A stretch of DNA of 64,000 nucleotides from Rheinheimera sp. 1928-s (lineage in GTDB: Bacteria; Pseudomonadota; Gammaproteobacteria; Enterobacterales; Alteromonadaceae), in the NCBI RefSeq assembly GCF_029269265.1, contig NZ_JARIXP010000001.1, positions 353,568-417,567 on the forward strand, written 5' to 3'. Shown here piece after piece: positions 56,786-64,000 of this stretch (its first letter is position 1; every line of letters starts with the position of its first letter). Below the pieces are notes generated by a model. It was not told the origin of the DNA and made no database searches. It was given only the letters and a program-made list of their open reading frames with translations. A program made the position numbers and the translations under genes.

Positions 56786-57250
56786 TTATTCGTCGAAGCT
56801 GACTTCAATAAATACTTTGCCAAAATCTGAGTCAAATGGCATCAGAATTTTTGCACCAGTGGTTTTGTGAGTGATAGTGTGGCCTTTGCCTGATACGACA
56901 ACAGGCGTTGCCATACTGAATTCGTGGCCTTTTTCACCGAGAATACGTTTAGCACCACCAGTCACCATATTAGTGATTTCGCCAACCATATCGGTGACGT
57001 CTTCATTAATTTTGTCAGGTCTTTCGCCTAACATTCTGGACATGATTTCCAGCGCTAAAGATTCTTCAAAAGTGACTGAGAACGACCCTTTTGTAGTAGG
57101 GCCTATCATACCAATCAAACCTGATACTTCACCGCGAGCCTGTTCGTCTTTCTTTAATCGTGGCTGTCCTGGCACAATAGTCGTATTGGCCATGGTACCT
57201 AACACATTGACTAACGAAGAGAGAAACGGATTTACATACTCAACATTCAT
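56786..57250 (-). CDS. cheX: Chemotaxis protein CheX
   Basis: 154-aa CheC/CheX-type phosphatase of CheY-P. The catalytic E-x-x-N motif is in DMVGEITNMVTGGAK near 90-104; N-terminus MNVEYVNPFLSSL is typical. No other che genes are near; an orphan copy. Together with motX it shows flagellar motility control. Confidence 0.88.
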   Translation of the reverse strand: MNVEYVNPFLSSLVNVLGTMANTTIVPGQPRLKKDEQARGEVSGLIGMIGPTTKGSFSVTFEESLALEIMSRMLGERPDKINEDVTDMVGEITNMVTGGAKRILGEKGHEFSMATPVVVSGKGHTITHKTTGAKILMPFDSDFGKVFIEVSFDE

Positions 57251-57428
57251 TTAATTAGCCTGTTCGGAGTCTGGACCTGATTGTATTGCCAACCTCAAGG
57301 TTAGGTGGCTATACCATATAACACAAGTCTAGCTTATTGTTTTGGTATGAATTTTTCTAAAATATTTACAATTTTATTCGGTTCTGCTCACTAAAATAGC
57401 CATTGAACCATCAAGGCGTCAAGCCTAT

Positions 57429-57878
57429 TCAGTCATTTGCTGTTTTTTTAAGGCAGCTTTGGCAGCTTCCATGAGCTTCTACAGTTTGTCTTTGAATTAA
57501 AAAGCCTTTTTCAGAGGCTAATGCGACAAACTCTTGCTGTAATGGGGACGAATGTAACTCCTCCACATGACCACACTGATCACAGATCAACAGCTGGGCC
57601 GGATGATGCTGTTCAAAGTGATGACAGAGCAAAAACGCGTTGGTTGATTCAATTTTATGAATAAACCCCTGTTCTGTCAGAAAATCCAAAGCACGGTAAA
57701 TAGTGGCAGGTTTAGCTGCGGGTTCACTGGCTTTTAATTGTTCGAGTAATTCATAGGCACCTATGCCGCCATGAGTTTCTGCCAACAAACGGAACACTTT
57801 TTCACGAATACTGGTAAAGCGTGCACCATTAACGTCACAAATATGGCGGGCCCTGGTGACCAAAGATTCAATCGACAT
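57429..57878 (-). CDS. zur: Zinc uptake regulator Zur (Fur family)
   Basis: 149 aa. Winged helix in the first 80 (TSIREKVFRLLAE, KPATIYRALDFLTEQGFIHKIE), then the dimerisation domain with His-rich CHHFEQHHP, and structural zinc cysteines CDQCG and CQSC, which favour Zur over Fur. The ATG at 57878 has GGAG upstream, about 11 bases away; a GTG frame start at 57890 is unlikely. A possible Zur box lies at 29318. Confidence 0.93.
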   Translation of the reverse strand: MSIESLVTRARHICDVNGARFTSIREKVFRLLAETHGGIGAYELLEQLKASEPAAKPATIYRALDFLTEQGFIHKIESTNAFLLCHHFEQHHPAQLLICDQCGHVEELHSSPLQQEFVALASEKGFLIQRQTVEAHGSCQSCLKKTAND

Positions 57879-58009
57879 AACGCAGCTCACTCCGGTAGCA
57901 ATGGCGGCAGTTTATCACAGAAGTTTGTCAGCTCCAGCCCTTGTGTTGGTAATTCCTTATACAAAACAAAAGTTAAGTTTTAATGCAGTTGTTATAGTTT
58001 GTTTGCCAT

Positions 58010-59050
58010 CTACAAACCTGCAAACTGGAAAGCTTCTGCTGGCCTGAATTGTGAAACCGCATTTCCTGCGTAGGTCTGATGCTCTGATAAGGCAAGTTTG
58101 CGCACGGGTTGCCCCTTGTGCAGATCAACTTGTTTCAGGTCAACCCAGAAGGTGTTTGGTGTTAATGCAGTCTCAAAGTAGTAACGTAGTGCCTTATGAT
58201 CAGAAACAGAGCGCCAGCGGGTTGATGAAATATTAGGCTCTGTGGGTGATGAAATACCAAAGGGTACTGAAGCATTACGGATCACACTGAACAGGCTAGC
58301 TACCGCAATCAAAGGATCGCTAGTCTGAGGTATTGCTTGCAGGTAAAACGAGGCTCTGACAAAACGGTCTGCTGCTCTGTTCGTTCCCGGCAGCATAGTG
58401 GTGCCTCCTAATTCACGCCAGTATTCGTTGATTGCCAGCTGCTTTTCAAATATGGGGGAGTTGGTCATCACGGTATAAGACGGATCATGGTGGATCACCA
58501 GCTTTCCATTGATATACTCAAACACCGCATTGTCGCCTGAAGCGTCTGATAAAGATAAGTGTAAGGTGGCTAAACGGTCAGTTCCGGGAATATTTGCAGA
58601 GACAACAACAAAAGGTTCATTCTGCATGGCCGCTACAGCTTCAGACACGGTCGCAAAATTATCCAGCATATATTGTACCCAGGCTGCGATACTCAAACCG
58701 GGTTGGCTGCCGTCATACTCTGCATAACGTGACTCTACTAACCACAACAGATTAGCGACCAGGCCTTTTTCGTTTAAACCATCAGTGCTTGAAATATCAA
58801 AGGCACTGGCGACCACACTGCCATATATCGAGGTCCAGCGCACTGAGTTAGGGCCAACTTCTCCCTGACGTTGCATACCTCGGGGAAATAGCCAAAGATT
58901 CACCGGGATCTCATCACGCCAATCCATCGAACGGGCAGTAAGCACCAGTTGCTCAGGACCTTTATAAACAGCTCTGGTACAGGCTTCAGCTGTTGAGAAC
59001 AGGCTCAGGGTACAAATTAACGTAAAGATAAACACCAGAAAGTTACGCAT
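58010..59050 (-). CDS. Choloylglycine hydrolase/penicillin acylase-type linear amide hydrolase
   Basis: 346 aa exported Ntn hydrolase. Signal peptide 1-23 ends AEA, leaving Cys24 (CTRAVY) as the N-terminal nucleophile, as in bile-salt hydrolases and penicillin V acylases. ARSMDWRDEIP supplies the Arg/Asp pair, TNSP the Asn and HKALRYYFETA a late Arg. Marine relatives often cleave N-acyl homoserine lactones or penicillin V; the substrate here is unknown. Stand-alone gene between zur and dusA. Confidence 0.85.
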   Translation of the reverse strand: MRNFLVFIFTLICTLSLFSTAEACTRAVYKGPEQLVLTARSMDWRDEIPVNLWLFPRGMQRQGEVGPNSVRWTSIYGSVVASAFDISSTDGLNEKGLVANLLWLVESRYAEYDGSQPGLSIAAWVQYMLDNFATVSEAVAAMQNEPFVVVSANIPGTDRLATLHLSLSDASGDNAVFEYINGKLVIHHDPSYTVMTNSPIFEKQLAINEYWRELGGTTMLPGTNRAADRFVRASFYLQAIPQTSDPLIAVASLFSVIRNASVPFGISSPTEPNISSTRWRSVSDHKALRYYFETALTPNTFWVDLKQVDLHKGQPVRKLALSEHQTYAGNAVSQFRPAEAFQFAGL

Positions 59051-59174
59051 ACAAGCTCCCTTGTTTTAGTTTTTCAGCTTACAAATCTACAATTTTGCCA
59101 GACTCCAGCATCTGACTGTTGTTGCATTTCTATTTTAGTCACATAGTGCAATCAGTATAGCTACAAGCTTTGCA

Positions 59175-59203
59175 CTGAAAAGCCTGGCCGTCTGGTGTAT
59201 ACT
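59175..59203 (+). promoter_or_regulatory. Candidate promoter of dusA
   Basis: CTGAAA, 17 bases, TATACT (59198-59203), then CGCGCG. It places the start near 59210, so the dusA start codon must lie downstream of the first in-frame ATG at 59195. Confidence 0.6.
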
Positions 59204-59272
59204 CGCGCGATTTTTCTACACTCTGTATTCAGAGCTATAGAAAGCAGCAGATTAACCAGATGGCAGCCGTTT

Positions 59273-60274
59273 ATGATGAGTTCAAATACTTCCCTTTCAA
59301 AGCCTGTGATTATGGATCACCGTTTCTCCATTGCCCCTATGCTGGATTGGACTGACAGGCATTGTCGTTATTTCCATCGATTATTGTCTGAACATGCGGT
59401 GCTCTATACAGAGATGGTTACTACAGGCGCGATCATTTATGGTCAGGGCGATTATCTGGCTTTTAATGAAGAAGAGCATCCTGTTGTAGTGCAATTGGGT
59501 GGTTCTGATCCTAAAGATATGGCGCACAGCGCTAAGCTTTGTCAGGAACGGGGTTACGACGCTATCAATATTAATGTTGGCTGCCCATCGGACAGAGTGC
59601 AAAACGGTATGTTTGGCGCTTGCCTGATGTCAAAGCCTGAACTAGTGGCTGCTTGTATCCATGAAATGCGTTCTGTAGTAGATATTCCTGTCACAGTAAA
59701 AAGCCGCATTGGGATTGATGATCAGGATAGCTATCAGTTTTTAGTAGATTTTATCGGCACTATCGCTGAATCCGGTTGTAACCAGTTTATTGTGCATGCC
59801 CGTAAAGCCTGGTTAAGTGGCTTAAGCCCTAAAGAAAATCGCGAAATTCCACCCCTGGATTACGAACGAGTGTATCAGCTGAAAAAAGATTTCCCCCATT
59901 TAGATATCTCCATCAATGGTGGCGTGAAAACCCTGGCTGATTGTTTAACCCATTTACAGCATGTGGATGGTGTGATGGTGGGGCGTGAAGCCTACAGTAA
60001 CCCGTTGATGCTGGCGCAAATTGACGCTGCTATTTATAACAACCCACGCGCTGTACCAACACCACATCAGGTGGTGGAGCTGATGTTGCCTTATATTGAG
60101 CGCCAAATGGCACAGGGCGCACGCTTCTGGCATATAGCTCGACATATGCTCGGGTTGTTTCAGGGCGTACCTGGTGCCCGTTTATGGCGGCGGCATTTAA
60201 GTGAAATAGGCCACTTGCCGACCAGTGGTCCACAAGTCATGTTGGATGCGCTGAAAAAGGTGCCACAGCTTTAA
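59273..60274 (+). CDS. dusA: tRNA-dihydrouridine(20/20a) synthase DusA
   Basis: FMN-dependent reduction of uridine in the tRNA D loop. About 333 aa. [36 protein letters not shown] (catalytic Cys near GACLM), [13 protein letters not shown] and INGGVKTL are diagnostic of DusA. The start is set at the ATG pair 59273/59276; the ATG at 59312 is also possible, and the frame from 59195 overlaps the promoter. Confidence 0.95.
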   Translation: MMSSNTSLSKPVIMDHRFSIAPMLDWTDRHCRYFHRLLSEHAVLYTEMVTTGAIIYGQGDYLAFNEEEHPVVVQLGGSDPKDMAHSAKLCQERGYDAININVGCPSDRVQNGMFGACLMSKPELVAACIHEMRSVVDIPVTVKSRIGIDDQDSYQFLVDFIGTIAESGCNQFIVHARKAWLSGLSPKENREIPPLDYERVYQLKKDFPHLDISINGGVKTLADCLTHLQHVDGVMVGREAYSNPLMLAQIDAAIYNNPRAVPTPHQVVELMLPYIERQMAQGARFWHIARHMLGLFQGVPGARLWRRHLSEIGHLPTSGPQVMLDALKKVPQL

Positions 60275-60295
60275 CAGTGTGAGTATCAAGTTTTT

Positions 60296-60327
60296 AAAAA
60301 AGTGGTGAATTTCACCACTTTTTTTGT
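60296..60327 (+). terminator. Intrinsic terminator of dusA
   Basis: AAAGTGGTGAA pairs with TTTCACCACTTT and is followed by a T-run. Confidence 0.88.
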
Positions 60328-60413
60328 TTTTAACTCTTACATGTTTTTTTGATAAATAGGTCAAATTTATTTTAAATTATTATTTATCAGTAACTTAAAA
60401 ATTAATTTCAGTA

Positions 60414-60429
60414 TGGCACGTACCTTGAA
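60414..60429 (+). promoter_or_regulatory. Sigma-54-like promoter of the 88-aa gene
   Basis: TGGCAC, GTACC, TTGAA: one mismatch to TGGCAC-N5-TTGCA, GG spaced ten bases from G427. The -12 reads GA, not GC, comparable to the E. coli pspA promoter, whose -12 also departs from GC. AT-rich sequence lies upstream (a near IHF match TATCAG-N4-TTA starts near 60385). 42 bp before the ATG. Confidence 0.45.
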
Positions 60430-60470
60430 ATAGACATAGTGAACTTCACTACTCATTAAGGAGCACGACC

Positions 60471-60737
60471 ATGAAAACACTTGCTACGTTAGTCCTTGTT
60501 ACCGCTGCAGCTTTTGCTGCTACACCATCAGCGCAAGCCAATGAGCTGAGCTTACCTTCTGTTAATACACAAGCCATCAGTTCTTTTGCTGCTGAATTAA
60601 TAAATCAACAAATGGCTGAGTTAAAAGTTGTCATTCTGGAACAAAGCCAAAAAGCTTTGGCTGAACTGGAAACTAATTTAGTGACCAGCACTGAAACTGA
60701 AAAAGAAGTTGTGGTTACAGTAGCTAAGGTGGACTAA
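60471..60737 (+). CDS. Small exported protein of unknown function, 88 aa
   Basis: Not recognised. Signal peptide (residues 1-24: MKTLATLVLVTAAAFAAT then SAQA), leaving about 64 aa of mature protein: one amphipathic helix (ISSFAAELINQQMAELKVVI) followed by a Glu-rich second helix. AAGGAG precedes the ATG. The next, 41-aa gene starts 2 bases after its stop, so the two are coupled. Likely periplasmic. It may be sigma-54-driven (see 60414). Confidence 0.75.
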   Translation: MKTLATLVLVTAAAFAATPSAQANELSLPSVNTQAISSFAAELINQQMAELKVVILEQSQKALAELETNLVTSTETEKEVVVTVAKVD

Positions 60738-60739
60738 GG

Positions 60740-60865
60740 ATGCTGAGCTTAACATTAGGGTTGTTGGGGCTGTTTTTATTACCCGTCGTTAGTGTTGGCC
60801 TGGTGTCTGTGATCTGGCATTGGTTATTACCCCCCTTTGATATTCCTGCTTCAACCCGGTCTTAA
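60740..60865 (+). CDS. Putative 41-aa membrane peptide
   Basis: Begins MLSLTLGLLGLFLLPVV, one or two short membrane segments (about 2-28) and a polar tail ending PASTRS. The start is 2 bp after the stop of the 88-aa gene, AAGGTGG lies at a normal distance. Its last codons form the left arm of the terminator. Not recognised; too short for a family assignment. Confidence 0.55.
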   Translation: MLSLTLGLLGLFLLPVVSVGLVSVIWHWLLPPFDIPASTRS

Positions 60866-60887
60866 GTAGTACCGGGTTTTGTTTTTT
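60853..60887 (+). terminator. Intrinsic terminator after the 41-aa gene
   Basis: AACCCGGT pairs with ACCGGGTT around 10 bases and is followed by TTGTTTTTTT. Separates the two small-protein units. Confidence 0.85.
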
Positions 60888-61125
60888 TAAGTTCTTGCTC
60901 CGCTGTTCATCTACTGCTGCAAATCCCATTTCTCTTTATTCATACACCTCTTTGCTTTGCCCTTTTGAGCTACCCACTTAACCTGAAATTATGTTTTTTA
61001 AAATGGCTAAAAAGTGGTCTAAATTGCTATTTAATATTTTAAGTAAAACTCTGAGAATGATCTGTAATTAGTTTTTAAATCTAAAAATATCAATAAAATC
61101 AATTGTTTAAAATTTATTTATAAAT
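60888..61125. other. AT-rich upstream region of the small-peptide/PspC operon
   Basis: No gene with a ribosome site is visible over about 240 bp; sequence from 60985 is very AT-rich. Contains the IHF-like site at 61097. An activator binding site is expected here if the sigma-54 promoter is real, but none could be defined. Confidence 0.5.
61097..61109 (+). promoter_or_regulatory. IHF-like site
   Basis: AATCAA-TTGT-TTA is an exact match to WATCAA-N4-TTR. It lies 17 bp upstream of the -24 element, the usual place for DNA bending at sigma-54 promoters. Confidence 0.55.
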
Positions 61126-61141
61126 TGGCACAACAGCTGCA
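61126..61141 (+). promoter_or_regulatory. Sigma-54 promoter of the small-peptide/PspC operon
   Basis: TGGCAC, AACAG, CTGCA: one mismatch to TGGCAC-N5-TTGCA; GG (61127-61128) and GC (61139-61140) ten bases apart. Preceded by an IHF-like site in an AT-rich stretch. First coding gene starts 67 bp downstream. Confidence 0.75.
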
Positions 61142-61208
61142 ATGTATAGGTATCAACAGATGAACTGATGATGAATTAAACCACTAACTAAGATTGAGGA
61201 GAGTCAAA

Positions 61209-61283
61209 ATGGAAATAGCAGCACTGATGGTTGTATTAGCTTGGTTCGGCATTGTTGGCAGCTGGGCTGCAGACGAAGTCTAA
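61209..61283 (+). CDS. 24-aa membrane peptide, copy A
   Basis: Starts MEIAALMVVLAW, ends GSWAADEV: one short membrane segment of about 17 residues with an acidic C-terminal tail and two Trp. GAGGAG is 6 bases before the ATG. The protein is identical to copy B although codons differ at GCT/GCA, TTC/TTT, GTT/GTA and AGC/AGT, so selection has kept the protein. Function unknown; probably inner membrane. Confidence 0.8.
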   Translation: MEIAALMVVLAWFGIVGSWAADEV

Positions 61284-61292
61284 ATAACAAAA

Positions 61293-61310
61293 TGCTGATG
61301 AGTATCAGCA
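61293..61310 (+). other. Hairpin between the two 24-aa genes
   Basis: TGCTGAT pairs with ATCAGCA around GAGT. No T-run, so more likely an mRNA-processing or stability element than a terminator. Confidence 0.5.
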
Positions 61311-61348
61311 AAGGCACAAAAACATAAACAAAGGTGAGGAGAGTCAAA

Positions 61349-61423
61349 ATGGAAATAGCAGCACTGATGGTTGTATTAGCATGGTTTGGCATTGTAGGCA
61401 GTTGGGCTGCAGACGAAGTCTGA
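61349..61423 (+). CDS. 24-aa membrane peptide, copy B
   Basis: Same protein as copy A, different codons, its own GAGGAG ribosome site, stop TGA. Two copies could raise dose or allow a dimeric assembly with differing expression; this is inference. Confidence 0.8.
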   Translation: MEIAALMVVLAWFGIVGSWAADEV

Positions 61424-61451
61424 ACAGAAAGCGTTTAGGGAGGTACGGAGC

Positions 61452-61547
61452 ATGTCACTGATTATTATCAACATTGTCGTGGTCTGGGCTTTAGCTGGTT
61501 TGCTCTGGTTGTTAGACAGAGCGGTTTATAACAAGGTTGGAGAGTAA
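61452..61547 (+). CDS. 31-aa membrane peptide
   Basis: Starts MSLIIINIVVVWALAGLLW, a single membrane segment of about 20 residues, then LDRAVYNKVGE with charges on the likely cytoplasmic side. GGGAGG and CGGAG precede the ATG. The PspC gene starts 4 bp after its stop. Not recognised. Confidence 0.75.
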   Translation: MSLIIINIVVVWALAGLLWLLDRAVYNKVGE

Positions 61548-61551
61548 GCAT

Positions 61552-61761
61552 ATGAGCTTAGAAAAAGATAAAAGTGCCTGGTTTGTGAATAAGGCTAAAC
61601 GTAAAATTTCAGGTGTGTGTGCAGGTTTTGCCGCTTTTTATGAGCAGCCAATCTGGTTAGTCCGCACTGTAGTGGTATTGCTGGCGTTGTGTTTTCCGGT
61701 TGCTGTGGTAGTCGCTTATATCGCCGCTGCGTTAATACTGCCAGAACGTTGGGTGTACTGA
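61552..61761 (+). CDS. PspC-domain membrane protein, 69 aa
   Basis: Almost entirely a PspC domain: KRKISGVCAGFAAFYEQPIWLVRTV at 17-41, then a membrane segment VVLLALCFPVAVVVAYIAAALILP to the end. E. coli PspC is 119 aa, so this is a short form. PspC senses inner-membrane damage with PspB and PspA. The ATG at 61552 follows GGAGAG; a frame start five codons earlier overlaps the 31-aa gene. Last coding gene of the operon; no pspA, pspB or pspF adjacent. Confidence 0.85.
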   Translation: MSLEKDKSAWFVNKAKRKISGVCAGFAAFYEQPIWLVRTVVVLLALCFPVAVVVAYIAAALILPERWVY

Positions 61762-61828
61762 TATGAGTTGTACAAAACAGGCGGCCTGGCGGGCAGGTCG
61801 CCTGTAGAGATGGTAAGTTGCTATAAAA

Positions 61829-62713
61829 TTATATGTTCTTCCGTGCCGTTAAGCGCACCCATTCTTCTTTGACTGCTACCGGGTCAAACTCAAATTCTGC
61901 CGCATAGGCATCAATTACCGACTGCGCCTGACTTTCCAGAATACCGGACAGCGCCAGTAAGCCACCTGGTTTGACATAAGCACTGATAATGCCTGAAAGC
62001 TGAGCCAATGGGCCGGCCAGAATATTTGCCACTACTACATCGGCTTGTAATGACGCAGGTTGATCCTTTGGCAAATACAGCTCAATTTGTTGTTCTACGC
62101 CGTTACGGGTGGCGTTGGCGAGGCTGGATTCAATAGCTTGTGGATCAATATCGATTCCCACCACACGCTTAGCGCCCAGCTTTAATGCCGCAATACCTAA
62201 AATACCTGAGCCACAACCAAAATCGACCACTAAACTTTGCGACAATTCCTGTGCATCCAGCCATTCCATGCAAAGCGCTGTAGTTGGGTGAGTACCGGTA
62301 CCAAAAGCCAGGCCAGGGTCAAGCATCACGTTTACTGCCGTTGGATCCGGAATGTCGCGCCAGCTTGGGCAAACCCATAAACGGTTACCAAAGCGGATAG
62401 GGTGGAAGTTATCCATCCATTCTCTTTCCCAGTCTTTGTCTTCCAGTTGTTCCAGCTTGTACTGCACACCGTTTTTAAACATGGCGGCTTTTTCCAGCTG
62501 TCGAACCACTTTGTCCATGTTGTGTTCGGCGTCAAACAAACCCACCACCACAGTGTTTTCCCAATACAAGACTTCACCCGGCAGAGGTTCATAAATAGGG
62601 GTGTCTTTGGCGTCAACAAAACTGACAGCTTGCGCGCCCCAGCTCATCAGCATATCGCTGACCTGCTCGGCTTGTTTTTCAGTGCTGTTTACGCGTAATT
62701 GGATCCACGGCAT
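61829..62713 (-). CDS. prmA: Ribosomal protein L11 methyltransferase PrmA
   Basis: 294 aa. L11-binding N-terminal domain ([33 protein letters not shown]), SAM-binding domain with [15 protein letters not shown] and [18 protein letters not shown], and [10 protein letters not shown]. The frame opens five codons earlier; ATG 62713 gives the standard MPWIQL start. Downstream of accC, as in E. coli-like genomes; separated from it by a 57-bp palindrome. Confidence 0.97.
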   Translation of the reverse strand: MPWIQLRVNSTEKQAEQVSDMLMSWGAQAVSFVDAKDTPIYEPLPGEVLYWENTVVVGLFDAEHNMDKVVRQLEKAAMFKNGVQYKLEQLEDKDWEREWMDNFHPIRFGNRLWVCPSWRDIPDPTAVNVMLDPGLAFGTGTHPTTALCMEWLDAQELSQSLVVDFGCGSGILGIAALKLGAKRVVGIDIDPQAIESSLANATRNGVEQQIELYLPKDQPASLQADVVVANILAGPLAQLSGIISAYVKPGGLLALSGILESQAQSVIDAYAAEFEFDPVAVKEEWVRLTARKNI

Positions 62714-62760
62714 GGCGTTGCTCTTCACTCTCTGGAATTGGGCGCGAATTGTAGCAAAAA

Positions 62761-62817
62761 AAAATGGGGTCAGATCACATTAATTGCCCGGCAATTAATG
62801 TGATCTGACCCCATTTT
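62761..62817 (-). terminator. Perfect 57-bp palindrome, probable accC terminator
   Basis: 28-bp arms from AAAATGGGGTCAG to CTGACCCCATTTT are perfectly complementary around a single C at 62789. On the minus strand it follows the accC stop by 6 bp and ends in a run of nine T, so it should be a very strong terminator. The GGGGTCAG core is of the type linked to REP-like elements. Confidence 0.85.
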
Positions 62818-62823
62818 CAGGTA

Positions 62824-64000
62824 TTACTTCAGGCCGAGTTTATGTTCAAGATAGTGGATATTCGTTCCACCTTTATTGAAGTTCTCGTCTGTCATAATCA
62901 GCTTATGCAGTTCGATATTGGTTTTGATGCCACCTACCAGCAGTTCGCTTAATGCATTACGCATACGGGCTATTGCGATATCGCGGTTTTCACCGTAAGT
63001 GATCAGCTTACCAACCATTGAATCGTAGTTTGGCGGTACTGTGTAATCAGCGTAAATATGCGAATCCCAACGCACACCGTTGCCACCTGGTGGGTGGAAG
63101 CGGGTGATGGTGCCTGGCGACGGAATGAACGTCTTGGCATCTTCAGCATTGATACGGCATTCCACGGCATGACCACGGATCACAATGTCTGACTGCTTAA
63201 TGCTCAGTGGCATGCCAGAGGCGATGCGCAGCTGCTCTTTAATCAAATCCACACCAGTGATCATTTCTGTTACAGGGTGTTCTACCTGAATACGGGTGTT
63301 CATTTCGATGAAATAAAACTCGCCGTCTTCAAACAGGAATTCAAAAGTACCAGCACCACGGTAGTTCAGGTCGATACAAGCCTGCACACAACGGCCACCG
63401 ATAAAGTCGCGCAGTTCCTGAGTAATACCAGGAGCTGGCGCTTCTTCCACTACTTTCTGGTGACGACGTTGCATAGAGCAGTCACGTTCACCTAAGTGAA
63501 TGGCACTGCCCTGACCGTCAGCCAGCACCTGAATTTCGATATGACGTGGGTTTTCCAGGAATTTCTCCATGTACACCATGTCATTACCAAAAGCAGTGCC
63601 TGCTTCGTTTTTGGTCATCGCAATAGATTCAACCAATTCGTCTTCGCTGCGCACTACACGCATACCACGACCACCACCACCACCAGCAGCTTTCACGATA
63701 ATCGGATAACCGATACGTTTAGCTATGGCTTTGTTGACGTCATCGTCGTCGCCTACAGCGCCGTCAGAACCTGGTACACAAGGTACACCAGCTTTTTTCA
63801 TGGCTTCAATGGCAGAAACCTTGTCACCCATCAAACGGATAGACTCAGGGCGTGGGCCGATAAACACCAGGCCACTTTCTTCCACTTGCTGCGCGAAGTC
63901 AGCACGTTCAGCCAGGAAACCATAGCCAGGGTGAATCGCCTGGGCATTGGTTACTTCAGCTGCGGCAATCAGCGCAGGAATATTTAAGTAACTTTGTGGT
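62824..64000 (-). CDS. accC: Acetyl-CoA carboxylase, biotin carboxylase subunit (N-terminus cut by window edge)
   Basis: Carboxylates biotin on AccB for fatty-acid synthesis. About 391 codons are in the window; the frame stays open past the internal Met at 63885 to the right edge, with [19 protein letters not shown] before [14 protein letters not shown]-grasp signatures: [35 protein letters not shown], and [14 protein letters not shown]. The usual length is about 447-450 aa, so about 60 residues are missing. Confidence 0.98.
   Translation of the reverse strand, partial: PQSYLNIPALIAAAEVTNAQAIHPGYGFLAERADFAQQVEESGLVFIGPRPESIRLMGDKVSAIEAMKKAGVPCVPGSDGAVGDDDDVNKAIAKRIGYPIIVKAAGGGGGRGMRVVRSEDELVESIAMTKNEAGTAFGNDMVYMEKFLENPRHIEIQVLADGQGSAIHLGERDCSMQRRHQKVVEEAPAPGITQELRDFIGGRCVQACIDLNYRGAGTFEFLFEDGEFYFIEMNTRIQVEHPVTEMITGVDLIKEQLRIASGMPLSIKQSDIVIRGHAVECRINAEDAKTFIPSPGTITRFHPPGGNGVRWDSHIYADYTVPPNYDSMVGKLITYGENRDIAIARMRNALSELLVGGIKTNIELHKLIMTDENFNKGGTNIHYLEHKLGLK

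Larger units (their letters stand above)
61195..61420. repeat. Tandem duplication carrying two 24-aa genes (period 140 bp)
   Basis: 61195-61280 and 61335-61420 align without gaps over about 86 bp, including the ribosome site TGAGGAGAGTCAAA and the whole ORF. Within the coding part only four bases differ, all synonymous; the stop codons differ as well (TAA, TGA). Confidence 0.9.

Noticed and set aside
57978-57995. GTTATAG half-site upstream of zur as a Zur box
   Set aside because: Only one half matches; sits about 110 bp before zur without a promoter nearby.
61777-61805. Hairpin ACAGGCG/CGCCTGT as terminator of the PspC operon
   Set aside because: Stem is plausible but no T-run follows and prmA is convergent; too weak to list as a feature.
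61763-61807. 14-aa ORF after the PspC gene
   Set aside because: No ribosome site of its own; its bases form a hairpin (ACAGGCG/CGCCTGT) that better explains them.
63496-63987. 163-aa plus-strand ORF antisense to accC
   Set aside because: Thr/His/Phe-rich translation is the mirror of accC; accC continues through it to the window edge.

Overview
The window is a 64 kb chromosomal segment of a motile, aerobic gammaproteobacterium, most like Rheinheimera or a close Alteromonadales/Chromatiales relative. This rests on gene order, on protein similarity recognised by eye and on moderate GC; no database search was run. Coding density is high, with no prophage, insertion sequence, CRISPR array or rRNA. 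Nearly all genes are intact; the two edge genes (an EAL/HDOD protein at the left, accC at the right) are cut by the window.

Layout. 1-7.5 kb: a truncated EAL/HDOD gene, rpoH behind a perfect CIRCE operator, then yibQ-like/envC/gpmI on the minus strand and yibN-grxC-secB-gpsA on the plus strand. 7.5-20.7 kb: a 125-bp tandem repeat, a 1303-aa sensor phosphodiesterase with a degenerate GGDEF motif, trmL, a CDF metal exporter, pldB, the cpxRA/cpxP envelope-stress locus, a LysR/M24-peptidase pair and a lipoprotein. 20.7-27.7 kb: nitrogen control (glnG, glnL, a DUF4124 gene, glnA) with a sigma-54 promoter, an enhancer array and an NtrC site, then typA. 28-35.5 kb: small unknown genes, MerC, GDPD, psd, rsgA, orn, two identical tRNA-Gly genes, DUF4442, DUF1289 and queG. 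35.7-47 kb: the classic tsaE-amiB-mutL-miaA-hfq-hflX-hflK-hflC-yjeT-purA cluster, with a PLP-enzyme gene inserted before yjeT. 47-57 kb: motX, rnr, rlmB, fumC, rpsF-priB-rpsR-rplI, dnaB, alr, cheX. 57-64 kb: zur, a choloylglycine-hydrolase-type enzyme, dusA, a cluster of tiny membrane-protein genes ending in a PspC-domain gene, prmA and accC.

The most unusual locus is 60.4-61.8 kb. Two consecutive units each follow a sigma-54-like -24/-12 element: an 88-aa exported protein plus a 41-aa membrane peptide, then two 24-aa peptides with identical protein sequence but only synonymous DNA differences, a 31-aa membrane peptide and a 69-aa PspC-domain protein. It looks like a small phage-shock-like envelope-stress operon without pspA or pspB. 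The second notable signal is the perfect CIRCE operator in the rpoH leader, which implies HrcA control of the heat-shock sigma factor. Many genes here serve envelope stress and homeostasis (cpx, rpoH, hflKC, envC/amiB, psd, PspC) and RNA metabolism (rnr, orn, hfq, miaA, trmL, dusA, rlmB, queG, rsgA).
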